Source: Halanaerobium praevalens DSM 2228 (lineage in GTDB: Bacteria > Bacillota > Halanaerobiia > Halanaerobiales > Halanaerobiaceae). From it: 64,000 nt of DNA. The stretch is from assembly GCF_000165465.1 (NCBI RefSeq), contig NC_017455.1, positions 806,001 through 870,000 of the forward strand, read 5' to 3'. A model generated the notes under the pieces. The model was not told the DNA's origin, ran no database searches, and saw only the letters and a program-made list of their open reading frames with translations. The translations under genes and the position numbers were made by a program. Below are positions 45,108 through 55,104 of this stretch, piece after piece; the stretch's first letter is position 1, and each line of letters opens with the position of its first letter.

Positions 45108-46826
45108 ATGAAATCAATTAATGCAGAACAATTTAAAAATATGATGTCTACATCTTTATACTGGCTTAAAGAACAAAAATCATTTATTGATTCTTTAAAT
45201 GTTTTTCCAGTTCCAGATGGTGATACAGGAACAAATATGTATTTAACTTTTCAAGAAGCAGTTTCTAATTTAGAAGCTAATAATTCAAATAGTGTTTCAA
45301 AATTAGCAGCAGCCTTGTCTAAAGGGGCTTTAATGGGAGCCAGGGGTAATTCGGGTGTTATTTTATCTCAGCTAATTAGAGGCTTTGCTCAGGCTTTAAA
45401 AGAAAAGAAAACAATGAATAGTAAAGATTTTGCTCTAGCTTTAGAAAAAGCATCTGAAGTAGCTTATCATGGTGTTTTAAAACCAGTTGAAGGAACAATC
45501 TTGACAGTTTCTCGTCAAGCTGCTGAAGAAGCTATTAAAGAAGCAGAATCAACTCAGGATATATTAGAACTTTTGCAGATAACTATTGCAGCAGCAGCAG
45601 ATTCTTTAGCTAAAACTCCAGAACTTTTAGATGCTTTAAAAGAAGCAGAAGTAGTAGATGCTGGGGGCCAAGGCTATTTAACGATTCTTAAAGGTATGCT
45701 TAAAGGTTTAAAAGGAGAAAAAATTGAATATCAGGCTGCTAAAACAGAAAAAAAGAGTGCTCAGAAATCAAAATTAGCAGAAAATATTAAATTTACTTAT
45801 TGTACTCAAATGTTAATTAAAATTAATACACGTAAATTTAAACTTGATAGATTAATTGAAAAAATTAGAAAAGATATGCAAAGTTATGGAGACTCAATTA
45901 TGGTAGTTGGTAGTGATGAGATAATTAAACTGCATATTCACACTAATCACCCTGGGGTACTCTTAGAATATGGTTTAAAAAAAGGTCAAGTTTTTGATAT
46001 CAAGATTGATAATATGCGTAAACAAAACCAAGAAAAAGTTGAGCGCGAAAATATGCAAGAATTTGATCATTCTCAGTTTCATAACAAGGACAATAATTTA
46101 GATGCAAGTCTTGATTCTGAAACTGAAGTTAGTAAAAAAGATCAAAATCAAGCAGAAAAAATAGAAATAGATAAAAAAATAGCTATTATCTCAGTTGCTA
46201 ATGGCAATGGAATTGTTAATATTTTAACTGAATTAGGTGTAGATTATATTATTGAAGGGGGTCAGTCAATGAACCCTTCAACAAATGATTTTTTAGAAGT
46301 TGTTAAAAAAATGAATTCAGATAAAATAATTATTTTACCAAACAATAAAAATATTATTTCTGCAGCTAAACAAGTTTCAGATTTAACTGATAAAAATATT
46401 GAAATTATTGAAACTAAATCTATTCCACAAGCAGTGGCTGCTCTAATGAGTTTTAATGATCAGTTAGAATTAGATGACTTAAAAGCTAAAATGGAAGCTG
46501 AGATTAAACATGTTAAAACATTAGAAATTACACAGGCTGTAAAAAACTCTAAAGTTAATGGCTTAGAAATTACTGAAGGTCATTATTTAGGCTTAAGCGA
46601 TGGAAAAATTATAGTAAGTGAGCAGGATAAAGAAAAAACAGTTATTGAATTATTAAATGAAGTAGCTGAAGCTGAAGAATTAGTTACCATTTATTATGGT
46701 GAGGGTATAACTGAGGCTGAAACTAGACAAATTAAAACAATTATGGAAGAAAAATTTGATTTTGATGAAATTGAAATCTATGCTGGAGACCAGCCTTTAT
46801 ATCCATTTATTATTTCTCTAGAATAA
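45108..46826 (+). CDS. yloV: YloV/FakA-like DAK domain kinase
   Basis: The 572-residue product starts with a DhaL-type ATP-binding domain (residues about 8-200, NVFPVPDGDTGTNMYLT and GARGNSGVILSQ). A central domain follows (about 225-320), and the C-terminal region resembles the DegV-fold partner (from about 365). This is the FakA pattern, where the kinase phosphorylates fatty acids held by FakB (DegV) proteins. Whether this member acts on fatty acids is an inference; no fakB gene is next to it. ATG 45108 has AAAGGTGAG in front; TTG 45078 overlaps yloU and is rejected. Confidence 0.9.
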   Translation: MKSINAEQFKNMMSTSLYWLKEQKSFIDSLNVFPVPDGDTGTNMYLTFQEAVSNLEANNSNSVSKLAAALSKGALMGARGNSGVILSQLIRGFAQALKEKKTMNSKDFALALEKASEVAYHGVLKPVEGTILTVSRQAAEEAIKEAESTQDILELLQITIAAAADSLAKTPELLDALKEAEVVDAGGQGYLTILKGMLKGLKGEKIEYQAAKTEKKSAQKSKLAENIKFTYCTQMLIKINTRKFKLDRLIEKIRKDMQSYGDSIMVVGSDEIIKLHIHTNHPGVLLEYGLKKGQVFDIKIDNMRKQNQEKVERENMQEFDHSQFHNKDNNLDASLDSETEVSKKDQNQAEKIEIDKKIAIISVANGNGIVNILTELGVDYIIEGGQSMNPSTNDFLEVVKKMNSDKIIILPNNKNIISAAKQVSDLTDKNIEIIETKSIPQAVAALMSFNDQLELDDLKAKMEAEIKHVKTLEITQAVKNSKVNGLEITEGHYLGLSDGKIIVSEQDKEKTVIELLNEVAEAEELVTIYYGEGITEAETRQIKTIMEEKFDFDEIEIYAGDQPLYPFIISLE

Positions 46827-46863
46827 AAATTTATTTTTAAAATAGAGGAGCATTATTAAGAGT

Positions 46864-48921
46864 ATGAAATCAAAACTTGCAGATGAAGTTCAATTTGTTA
46901 AAGGTGTTGGGCCCAAATGGGCCGAGCGCCTTTCCCAATTAGATATAAAAACTGTCAGAGATTTGTTATATTATTTCCCCAGAGAATATGAAGATAGAAG
47001 TCAGTTAAGTCAGATTAAATATACCAAAATAGGAGAAAAGGCGAATTTTAAAGTTGAAGTCTTAAAAATAAATTATCAAAAAATAAGACCTAATTTAGAT
47101 TTGCTAAAGGTAAGTTTTTCTGATGGTAGTGATGTTGTAAATGGTATTTGGTATAATCAAGCTTATTTAAGAAATCAATTTAAAGAAGGAGATCAGTATT
47201 TAATTACTGGCAAAATAAGTGAAAAAAACTGGAGAAAATATAAAAGAAAAGAAATAAATAATCCAGTTTATGAAAAAATAGGCTCTGAAGCTTCTGTCTT
47301 AAATACTGGCCGAATTGTTCCTATTTATCCTTTAACAGAAGGGCTTAGCCAAAGAAGGTTAAGAAAGGTTATAGCAAATGTTATTAAAAATTATGGATCT
47401 TTGCTTAAAGATCAACTACCTAGAAATTTATTAGAAAAATATCAATTTCCAGATTTAAAAACTGCTATCTTAGGAATGCATTTTCCTAAAAATCAAAAAC
47501 ATAAAAATCTATCTAGACAGAGATTAGCTTTTGAAGAGTTTTTTCATTTGCAATTATATGCTCTAGAAGAAAAGAAAAAGAAAACTAAGTTTAAGGGTAT
47601 AAAACATGAATTTAAACAATCGGTAAATGATAAATTATTGAGTCAATTAAATTTTGAGTTGACTGCTGCCCAAAAACGAGTTTTGAATGAAATTGAAGCT
47701 GATATGGGATCAGAAAAAACAATGGCTAGACTCTTACAAGGAGATGTAGGATCAGGTAAAACTATAGTTGCTGCTTTAGCATTATTACAAACTTTAGCTA
47801 ATGGTTGTCAAGGGATATTTATGGCTCCAACTGAGATCTTAGCTGAACAACACTTTTTGAACTTTCAAGAGCTCTTAAAAGATTTTGACTATAAAGTTGA
47901 AATATTGACTGGAAGTGTTAAACAAGCTGCTAGAAAAGAAATTGAGGCCGAAATTAAAACTGGAGAAATAGATTTGATTATTGGAACTCATGCTCTTTTT
48001 CAAAAGGCTTTAACTTATCAGAACCCTGGTTTAGTAGTTATTGATGAACAACATCGATTTGGAGTTGAACAGCGCCATAGTTTAAAAGAAAAAGGGGATA
48101 GCCCAGATTTATTAATTATGACTGCTACTCCAATACCAAGATCGATGGCAATGTTAATTTATGGTGATTTAGATCTTTCTGTTATTGATCAAATGCCTCC
48201 AGGTAGAAAAAAAATAGCTACTTTTTGGAGGAGAGAAAATAGAAGAAAAAAAATTTATTCTTTTTTAGAAGAAAAAATAAACAAAGGTAGACAGGCTTAT
48301 ATTGTTTGCCCTCTAATTGAAGAATCAGAAGAAATGCCTGAGCTTTTAGCAGCTGAAGAATTATATAATAATTTAAAGACAGGTTTTTTTAAAAATAATA
48401 AACTTGCTTTAATTCATAGTTCAGTTCCTGCTTTAGAAAAAAAAGAAATAATGGAAAAATTTAGAGCTGGTAAAATTGATATTTTAATAGCTACAACTGT
48501 AATTGAAGTTGGAGTAGATGTGAGTAATGCAAGTATTATGATTATAGAGAATGCTGAACGTTTTGGCTTAGCTCAATTACATCAGTTGAGAGGAAGAGTT
48601 GGTAGAGGTAGTTATCAATCTTATTGTATTTTGATTTCTAATCCGAGAGGTGAAGATGCAACTAGACGTTTAGAAATTATGTGCAAAAGTAATAATGGAT
48701 TTTTAATTGCAGAAGAAGACTTGAAAATGCGGGGTCCAGGAGAATTTTTTGGAACAAAACAGCATGGAATAGATGATTTAAAAGTTGCTAGTTTAACAGC
48801 TGATCAAGAATTATTAGCAAAAGCACGCACTGAAGCTCAAGCAATAGTTGAATTAAATAATTGGCAGAAAAAATATAATCAATTAGCTAATATTATTGCT
48901 CAAATAGAATTAAAAATATAG
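46864..48921 (+). CDS. recG: ATP-dependent DNA helicase RecG
   Basis: RecG remodels stalled forks and Holliday junctions. The 685-residue product has an N-terminal wedge (OB) domain (about residues 50-150). It has intact helicase motifs: QGDVGSGKTIVA (Walker A), VIDEQHRFGVEQR (DEQH), TATPIPRS, and the motif VI-like RGRVGRG. It is notable that RecG keeps all ATPase residues while PriA in the same window has lost them. It follows yloV as in Bacillus. Confidence 0.97.
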   Translation: MKSKLADEVQFVKGVGPKWAERLSQLDIKTVRDLLYYFPREYEDRSQLSQIKYTKIGEKANFKVEVLKINYQKIRPNLDLLKVSFSDGSDVVNGIWYNQAYLRNQFKEGDQYLITGKISEKNWRKYKRKEINNPVYEKIGSEASVLNTGRIVPIYPLTEGLSQRRLRKVIANVIKNYGSLLKDQLPRNLLEKYQFPDLKTAILGMHFPKNQKHKNLSRQRLAFEEFFHLQLYALEEKKKKTKFKGIKHEFKQSVNDKLLSQLNFELTAAQKRVLNEIEADMGSEKTMARLLQGDVGSGKTIVAALALLQTLANGCQGIFMAPTEILAEQHFLNFQELLKDFDYKVEILTGSVKQAARKEIEAEIKTGEIDLIIGTHALFQKALTYQNPGLVVIDEQHRFGVEQRHSLKEKGDSPDLLIMTATPIPRSMAMLIYGDLDLSVIDQMPPGRKKIATFWRRENRRKKIYSFLEEKINKGRQAYIVCPLIEESEEMPELLAAEELYNNLKTGFFKNNKLALIHSSVPALEKKEIMEKFRAGKIDILIATTVIEVGVDVSNASIMIIENAERFGLAQLHQLRGRVGRGSYQSYCILISNPRGEDATRRLEIMCKSNNGFLIAEEDLKMRGPGEFFGTKQHGIDDLKVASLTADQELLAKARTEAQAIVELNNWQKKYNQLANIIAQIELKI

Positions 48922-48940
48922 TTTGAAGGAGGGATTATTG

Positions 48941-49480
48941 ATGAGAATTATTGCTGGTAAAGCTGGTGGCTTAAAATTAAAAAGTCTCAAAGGTAGAGAT
49001 GTAAGACCAACTTTAGATCGTGTTAAAGAATCTATGTTTAATATAATTGCTTTTTATTTACCAGAAGCTGAAGTTTTAGATTTATTTTCTGGTTTTGGTA
49101 ACTTAGGAATTGAAGCCTTAAGTAGAAGAGCAAAAAAGGCTGATTTTGTTGAATTAAAACAAGCTCATCTAAATATTATAGAAGAAAACTTAAATAAAGC
49201 TAAATTATTAGAAAAAGCAGACCTTTATCAACAAGATGTTTATTCCTATTTGAAAAACTCGAATAAAAAGTATGACTTAATTTTTATGGATCCACCTTAT
49301 CAAAAAAAGATGACTGCTGAAGCAATTGAATTAATTATAAAAAATAATTTACTCAAAGATAAGGGGTTAATTATAAGTGAAAAATCAGCTTCTGAAAAAA
49401 CAAATGAGTTTGCAGAATTGGATATTATAAAAAATAAAATTTATGGTAATTCATTATTAACAATTTATCAACTAAATTAA
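48941..49480 (+). CDS. rsmD: 16S rRNA (guanine-966-N2)-methyltransferase
   Basis: RsmD methylates G966 of 16S rRNA. The 179-residue product begins MRIIAGKAGG and has VRPTLDRVKESMFN, the AdoMet loop VLDLFSGFGNLGIEAL and the catalytic FMDPPY motif of N6/N2 methyltransferases. ATG 48941 has AAGGAGGG upstream. It forms the usual pair with coaD. Confidence 0.95.
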   Translation: MRIIAGKAGGLKLKSLKGRDVRPTLDRVKESMFNIIAFYLPEAEVLDLFSGFGNLGIEALSRRAKKADFVELKQAHLNIIEENLNKAKLLEKADLYQQDVYSYLKNSNKKYDLIFMDPPYQKKMTAEAIELIIKNNLLKDKGLIISEKSASEKTNEFAELDIIKNKIYGNSLLTIYQLN

Positions 49481-49502
49481 AAAATAAGGGGTATTTATTA
49501 AT

Positions 49503-49991
49503 ATGAGCAAAAAGATAGTTTATCCAGGTAGTTTTGACCCAGTTACAAATGGCCATCTTGATATTGTAAAAAGAGCGGCCAATATTTTTGATGAAGTAAT
49601 AGTTTCAGTTTTTAATAATCCCAATAAAACACCAGTTTTTACAATGGAAGAAAGAGTAGAGATGTTAAAAAACTCTACTAGGGAACTTGAAAATGTAAAA
49701 GTAGATTCTTTTTCTGGCTTAACGACTAAATATATTAAGTCAATTGGCGGAGATGCTATTTTACGTGGTTTAAGAGCTGTCTCTGATTTTGAAGGTGAAT
49801 TTCAAATGGCTTCGATGAATAAACACCTTGATGAAAATATTGAAACTATATTCTTGATGACAGATACTAAATATGCCTTTTTAAGTTCTAGTGTAATAAA
49901 AGAAGCTGCTTATTTTGATGGTGATATTAAAGAATTAGTTCCAAATTTTGTATATCACAAACTTAGAAATAAATTTATAGAAAAAAATTAA
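49503..49991 (+). CDS. coaD: Pantetheine-phosphate adenylyltransferase
   Basis: CoaD adds AMP to 4'-phosphopantetheine, the step before CoA kinase. The 162-residue product has GSFDPVTNGHLDI with the TNGH nucleotidyltransferase motif, ILRGLRAVSDFEGEFQMA and the ATP-site FLSSSVIKE near the C-terminus. With coaBC at 23930, two loci of the CoA pathway lie in this window. Confidence 0.97.
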   Translation: MSKKIVYPGSFDPVTNGHLDIVKRAANIFDEVIVSVFNNPNKTPVFTMEERVEMLKNSTRELENVKVDSFSGLTTKYIKSIGGDAILRGLRAVSDFEGEFQMASMNKHLDENIETIFLMTDTKYAFLSSSVIKEAAYFDGDIKELVPNFVYHKLRNKFIEKN

Positions 49992-50004
49992 GGTGGTAGG
50001 TAGT

Positions 50005-50943
50005 GTGAACTTAAAGGTTTTTTTAAAATTGGTAGAAATTAGAACTAAAATTGCCAGTTTTACTCCTTTTTTACTGGGAAATTTATATTTTATATATAAT
50101 TATAAAGGTTTTAATATTTTTAATTGCTTGCTTTTATTGTTATCTTTATTATGTGTTGATATGGGGACAACTGCCCTTAATAATTATCAAGATTTTTTGA
50201 AAGCAGAAAAAAAAGAAGGTTATAATTATGAGCAGCATAATGCAATAGTAAATTATAATTTAAATAAAAGAACTGTTAAAAAAATTATAATTATACTTTT
50301 TTTATTAGCTATAGTTATTGGTTTACTTCTTTATTTACATAGTGATGTTATAGTACTTTTAGTAGGTTTGATTTCATTTGCAATTGGAATTTTATATACT
50401 TCTGGCCCAGTGCCTATCTCTAGAACACCTTTAGGCGAGCTTTTTTCTGGTTTAACTATGGGGTTTTTGATTACTTTTTTAACCGTTTATATTCAAAATC
50501 TTAATTTGGTTAATTTATTTTTTAGCCTCGGTCTTTTAAAAATAGAAATTCAATTTTTAGAAATTATTAAGCTTTTTATTTTTTCTTTACCTTTAGTTTT
50601 AGGAATTGCAAATATTATGTTAGCAAATAACATTTGTGACTTCAGTGATGATTTGGTAAATAAAAGATATACACTGCCAATTTATATTTCTAAAAAAAAG
50701 AGTCTGCAGTTATTTAGCTATTTATATTATTTATCATATTTAAGTCTTGTTTTGGCAGTAGTAATTAATATTTTACCACTTATTTCTTTGCTTTCTTTAT
50801 TAACATTTTTTATAATTAAGAAAAATATTAATAAATTTAAAAGCAAACAAAGTAAAAAAGAAACTTTTATTTTAGCTGTTAAAAATTTTGTGATTTTAAA
50901 TTACACTACAGCTTTGACTTTGATTTTAGCAATTTTGATTTAA
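50005..50943 (+). CDS. UbiA family prenyltransferase, MenA-like
   Basis: A 312-residue membrane protein with about eight or nine helices. Two acidic loops fit UbiA enzymes: NNYQDFLKAEKKEG and ANNICDFSDDLVNKRYTLP. The first motif has Asn where the common pattern starts NDxxD, so the metal site is slightly changed. MenA moves a polyprenyl chain onto dihydroxynaphthoate, but no other quinone genes are here and a fermentative anaerobe may not need menaquinone. The substrate is therefore open. GTG 50005 has AAGGTGG eight bases upstream; GTG 49993 does not. Confidence 0.8.
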   Translation: MNLKVFLKLVEIRTKIASFTPFLLGNLYFIYNYKGFNIFNCLLLLLSLLCVDMGTTALNNYQDFLKAEKKEGYNYEQHNAIVNYNLNKRTVKKIIIILFLLAIVIGLLLYLHSDVIVLLVGLISFAIGILYTSGPVPISRTPLGELFSGLTMGFLITFLTVYIQNLNLVNLFFSLGLLKIEIQFLEIIKLFIFSLPLVLGIANIMLANNICDFSDDLVNKRYTLPIYISKKKSLQLFSYLYYLSYLSLVLAVVINILPLISLLSLLTFFIIKKNINKFKSKQSKKETFILAVKNFVILNYTTALTLILAILI

Positions 50944-50960
50944 AGAAGGTGGAGATAAAA

Positions 50961-51332
50961 ATGACTTTATTAGGAAATATTATTTGGTTTATTTTTGGTG
51001 GCTTGATTCAATCGTTTTTCTGGTTTATTTTCGGTTTGCTTTGGTCAATAACAATCATTGGAATTCCTGTAGGTAAACAATGTTTCAAAATGGCTAAAAT
51101 GCAGTTGGCTCCTTTTGGTAAAGAAATAATAGAAACTAATAATTCGTCTGTTAGTTTAATTGCTAATATATTATGGATTATTCTTTTTGGTTGGGAATTA
51201 GCTATAGCTAATTTAACGGCAGCTTTATTCTTTGGGATTACTATTATTGGTATTCCTTTTGCTAAACAAAATTTAAAACTTGCTTATTTATCCTTAATGC
51301 CTTTTGGAAAAGATATTAGAAAAGTAAAGTAA
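50961..51332 (+). CDS. yccF: YccF domain-containing membrane protein
   Basis: A 123-residue protein with the YccF pattern in two similar halves. The first holds NIIWFIFGG then ITIIGIPVGKQCFKMA, the second NILWIILFGWELAIANL then ITIIGIPFAKQNLKLA. Each half has two hydrophobic stretches and ends in a PFGK motif. The family's function is unknown. ATG 50961 has AAGGTGGAG upstream and is preferred over GTG 50949. Confidence 0.88.
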   Translation: MTLLGNIIWFIFGGLIQSFFWFIFGLLWSITIIGIPVGKQCFKMAKMQLAPFGKEIIETNNSSVSLIANILWIILFGWELAIANLTAALFFGITIIGIPFAKQNLKLAYLSLMPFGKDIRKVK

Positions 51333-51348
51333 AGAGGTGTTATTTATT

Positions 51349-52218
51349 TTGAAATTAGAAGATTGTGCTCTTGTACTTGAGGGCGGTGGAATGAGAGGTT
51401 CTTTTACAGCTGGAATTATTGATTATTTATTAGAAAATAATATTTACTTTGATTATACAATTGGAGTTTCTGCTGGAGCTAATAATGGAGCAAATTATAC
51501 CAGTCGCCAAAGACAAAGAAATAAAAAAATATTTACTGATTTAGTAGAAGATAAAAGATATATGGGAATAAAAAATCTGATTAAAGAAGGAAGCTATTTT
51601 GGCATGGATTTTCTTTTTCACCGGCTACCACATGAAATATTACCTTTTGCTTATAATAGTTTTAAAAATTCTTCTACAACATTGAAGGTAGCTGCAACTG
51701 AATGCAGTAGTGGTGAAATAAGATATTTTGAACCTCAAAAATATGATGAGCTAAATAAGATTGATAAAATTTTTAAAGCTTCTAGTAGTCTACCTTTAGT
51801 TTCTAATCCTGTAGAAATTGAAGGGGCTTGTTATTTAGATGGTGGGATAAAAGATTCAATTCCTATAAAAAAAGCTTTGGCAGATGGTTATCAAAAAATT
51901 GTTGTTGTTTTAACCAGAGAAAAGGGTTATCGGAAAACTCCTGTTAAGGCTAAATTTTTATTGGACTTTTTTTTAAGAAAATATCCTAATTTAGTTCAAG
52001 ACCTAAAAGAAAGATATAAAGTTTATAATCAGACTTTAAATTTGATTAAAAAAAAGGAAAAAGCAGGAGAAATTTTTGTTTTTAGACCAGAAGAAATAAA
52101 AATTGATCGTTTCAGTCGTGATGCTGAAGAATTAGAAAAACTTTATCAATCAGGTTATAATCTAGCCCAAAATGAGTCTCTAAAATTTGAAAATTGGTTA
52201 AAAAAGATTAAGGAGTAA
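51349..52218 (+). CDS. Patatin-like phospholipase (YlbK/RssA type)
   Basis: A serine acylhydrolase of 289 residues. The oxyanion loop is GGGMRG, the nucleophile elbow is GVSAGA (GxSxG), and the second dyad residue is the Asp of DGGIKDSIP. The gene corresponds in position to Bacillus ylbK, near coaD and before ylbL. Natural substrates of this subfamily are not established. TTG 51349 is my start because AGAGGTG lies about nine bases upstream; GTG 51337 is inside that site. Confidence 0.9.
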   Translation: MKLEDCALVLEGGGMRGSFTAGIIDYLLENNIYFDYTIGVSAGANNGANYTSRQRQRNKKIFTDLVEDKRYMGIKNLIKEGSYFGMDFLFHRLPHEILPFAYNSFKNSSTTLKVAATECSSGEIRYFEPQKYDELNKIDKIFKASSSLPLVSNPVEIEGACYLDGGIKDSIPIKKALADGYQKIVVVLTREKGYRKTPVKAKFLLDFFLRKYPNLVQDLKERYKVYNQTLNLIKKKEKAGEIFVFRPEEIKIDRFSRDAEELEKLYQSGYNLAQNESLKFENWLKKIKE

Positions 52219-52220
52219 TT

Positions 52221-52991
52221 ATGAATTTATCTTTAGATAGATCTGTCACAGCACAAGTAGTAAAAGCAATAGCAGAATTTGATTTAATAAATGATGGAGA
52301 TCGAATTGCAGTTGGTCTTTCTGGTGGTAAAGATAGTGCATTTTTATTATTAGTTTTAAAAATTTTTTCTAAGTACTTTAGTAAGGATTTTATGTTGAAA
52401 GCTGTTCATGTAGATCCAGGCTTTGATGATTCTAGTTCTTTGGCTCTTAAAGATTTTTGTCAGCAACTAAAAATTGATTTAAAAATTATAAAAAGCGAAA
52501 TTGCTCTTTATATTAATTCTACTGAAGCAAGTAATCCTTGTTCAAAATGTGCTCATTTTAGAAAAGGAGCAATTATTAATTATCTTAAACAAAATAATTT
52601 TAACAAATTAGCTTTTGGTCACCATTTAGATGATGCTGTTGAAACTTATTTAATGAGCATTATTTATTCTGGTCAACTTCAAACTTTAGCACCTAAAAGA
52701 TTTTTAGATAAAAACAAAGTGGAAATAATTAGACCATTGATTTATTTAAGAGAGTCTGTAATTATTAGAGAAATTAAAAAAAGAAATATAAAAATCAAAA
52801 AAAGTCTTTGTCCTTATGATGGTAATTCAGCTAGAGCAAAGATTAAAAAAGATTTTGCTAAATACTTTAAAGATGAACAATTATTTTCTAATTTAACTGC
52901 AGCAATGAGAAAAAAAGAAAATAATAATTTATGGCCAACTAAAACAGAAGAAAAATTATTAACTCAAAAGATGAAAAAATATTGGAAATAG
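52221..52991 (+). CDS. TtcA/TilS-type PP-loop ATPase, probable tRNA thiolation enzyme
   Basis: The 256-residue product has the PP-loop SGGKDS at about residue 35, a cysteine pair CSKC with a third cysteine in LCPY, and GHHLDDAVETYL. This is the TtcA-like family, in which three cysteines hold a 4Fe-4S cluster used to put sulfur on a tRNA base (C32 for TtcA). The target base in this subgroup is unknown. It overlaps a possible upstream start of the next gene, so the two may be co-transcribed by chance. Confidence 0.85.
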   Translation: MNLSLDRSVTAQVVKAIAEFDLINDGDRIAVGLSGGKDSAFLLLVLKIFSKYFSKDFMLKAVHVDPGFDDSSSLALKDFCQQLKIDLKIIKSEIALYINSTEASNPCSKCAHFRKGAIINYLKQNNFNKLAFGHHLDDAVETYLMSIIYSGQLQTLAPKRFLDKNKVEIIRPLIYLRESVIIREIKKRNIKIKKSLCPYDGNSARAKIKKDFAKYFKDEQLFSNLTAAMRKKENNNLWPTKTEEKLLTQKMKKYWK

Positions 52992-53005
52992 GGGAGGCTA
53001 ATTTG

Positions 53006-55096
53006 ATGGCTCAAAAAAATGATGAGAACAGTTTAAAACATAAACTACAATTTACGGAGAATAAATTAAACTTAATTTATCAAAATTCCCCCCTTGCTTT
53101 TATTTCTTGGTCTAATAATGGTCAAATTAAAAATCTCAATCAAGCAGCAGTTAGACTTCTGGGTTGGGAACAAGAAGAGCTTACAAACCAAAAATTTATT
53201 AGCACAATTATTGCAGAAAAGGATCGAGAAATTTGGTCTAAATTTAAAAACGAAAAATTAGAATATTTGCCCCAGGGATTTATGAGTAGAACTTTAAAAA
53301 AAAATGGGACTATTATTAATTGTAGATGGAATAATATAATCATTCCTAAAAGAAAAAATAAATTTGAAATTATTTCTATGGCTCAAAATGTAAGTTATAG
53401 TTTAAAAAGAGAAATGGAAATGGTAAAATTAGTAAAGGCAATTAATGAAACTGATAATTGGGTAGTTATTACTGATAAAAGAGGAATTATTGAATATGCA
53501 AATACAACAGTAGAAGAAATTACAGGTTATAAAAAAGAAGAAGTAATAGGTCAAAATCCTTCGATTTTTAAATCTGATAAACATTCTAATCAATTTTATC
53601 AAAAAATGTGGAATAAGATTAGAGCAGGTGAAGTATTTAATGATGTTATCATTAATAAAAAAAAGAATGGAGATTATTTTTATTCAGAACAAACTATAAC
53701 TCCTATTAAAGATCAAAATCAAAAAATAATAAATTATATTTCAGTTGGTAGAGATATTACTCAAAATGAAAAATTAAAACGTAAAATAGAGTATATTTCT
53801 AATTATGATATCCAATTTGGTTTACCAAATCGAAAATCAATAAAAAATAAAATGGAAAATTTAATTGGTTTGAAAGCTAAATCTAAATTAGCAATTCTAG
53901 TTCTTAATATTAATAATATAAAATATTTAAATGATATTTATAATAATAGTCAAACCGAAAAAGATTTGATTAATTTATTAGCTGATTTAATAAATAAGCA
54001 GCAGTTAGTAAATCAAAAATGTGTTAAAATAGACAGAGAAAACTATCTAGCTTATTTAGGTGGCAATAACTTTGCTTTAGCAGTTGATAATCTAAATTCT
54101 GCTAATGAAATTTATAAATTAGCTGAAAAAATATTAGATATTTTTACTGATACTATAGATTATAATCAAGAATCTTTTATGTTGAATGCAAGAATTGGGA
54201 TTTCTATTTATCCTGATGACTGTATAAGTTCTCAAAATTTATTATCAAATGCTGAAATTGCTTTAATTAATATTAAAAAAAATGATTATGCTTTTTTCGA
54301 CCAAGAAATGAATCAAGAAATAAAGAAATTTACAAAAATGGAAGCAAAATTAGATAAAGCTATTAAAAACGATGAATTTGTTATTTATTATCAACCATAC
54401 TATAAAGGAGCTGATCATAGCCTTTATGGAATGGAAGCTTTAATTCGCTGGCAAAATCCTCAGCAAGGTTTAATTTCTCCAGCTGAATTTATACCTATTT
54501 TAGAAAATTCCCAACTGATTAAAAAAGTTGGTTTAATAGTTATTAGTAAAGTAGTTAATAGTATTAAACATTGGTTAGCTAAAGGTTATCAAGTAGTACC
54601 TGTTTCTATTAATTTATCTGCTAAACAGCTAGAAGATAATACTCACTTAAAAAATATTTATCGTCTTATATTAAATAGTGGTATTAATCATTCTTTAATT
54701 AAATTTGAAATTACTGAATCATCTGCGATGAATGATGTTAATTATAGTTTAAAAGTAATGAATAAAATGAAAGAAAAGGGTTTTGCAATTTCTATTGATG
54801 ATTTTGGTACTGGATATTCTTCTTTTAGCTATCTCCAAAAGTTTCCGATAGACTATCTAAAAATTGATATTTCTTTTATTAGAAATATGACTTTAAGTAA
54901 AGATGGGCAAAATATTGTTGAATCAATAATTAATATTGCTCACCTTTTAAATTTACAAACTATTGCTGAAGGAGTAGAAAAAAAATCAGAGTTAGATATT
55001 TTAAATAAATTGACTAATGATTATATACAGGGATATTATTTTGATCGTCCCATGCCTAAAAGTGATATAGAAAAAATGTATATAGAAAAAGAATAA
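53006..55096 (+). CDS. PAS-PAS-GGDEF-EAL protein, probable c-di-GMP phosphodiesterase
   Basis: A 696-residue soluble signalling protein. Two PAS domains come first (about residues 18-130 and 140-255; the second has TDKRGIIEYANTTVEEITGY). A GGDEF-type domain follows (about 258-425), then an EAL domain (about 440-690). The cyclase site GGDEF reads GGNNF at 352-356, so it cannot be expected to make c-di-GMP. The EAL domain keeps EAL (477-479), DDFGTGYSS and AEGVE, so it should cleave c-di-GMP. No transmembrane helix is present. ATG 53006 has GGGGAGG eight bases upstream. Confidence 0.93.
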   Translation: MAQKNDENSLKHKLQFTENKLNLIYQNSPLAFISWSNNGQIKNLNQAAVRLLGWEQEELTNQKFISTIIAEKDREIWSKFKNEKLEYLPQGFMSRTLKKNGTIINCRWNNIIIPKRKNKFEIISMAQNVSYSLKREMEMVKLVKAINETDNWVVITDKRGIIEYANTTVEEITGYKKEEVIGQNPSIFKSDKHSNQFYQKMWNKIRAGEVFNDVIINKKKNGDYFYSEQTITPIKDQNQKIINYISVGRDITQNEKLKRKIEYISNYDIQFGLPNRKSIKNKMENLIGLKAKSKLAILVLNINNIKYLNDIYNNSQTEKDLINLLADLINKQQLVNQKCVKIDRENYLAYLGGNNFALAVDNLNSANEIYKLAEKILDIFTDTIDYNQESFMLNARIGISIYPDDCISSQNLLSNAEIALINIKKNDYAFFDQEMNQEIKKFTKMEAKLDKAIKNDEFVIYYQPYYKGADHSLYGMEALIRWQNPQQGLISPAEFIPILENSQLIKKVGLIVISKVVNSIKHWLAKGYQVVPVSINLSAKQLEDNTHLKNIYRLILNSGINHSLIKFEITESSAMNDVNYSLKVMNKMKEKGFAISIDDFGTGYSSFSYLQKFPIDYLKIDISFIRNMTLSKDGQNIVESIINIAHLLNLQTIAEGVEKKSELDILNKLTNDYIQGYYFDRPMPKSDIEKMYIEKE

Positions 55097-55104
55097 TAAA
55101 AAAA

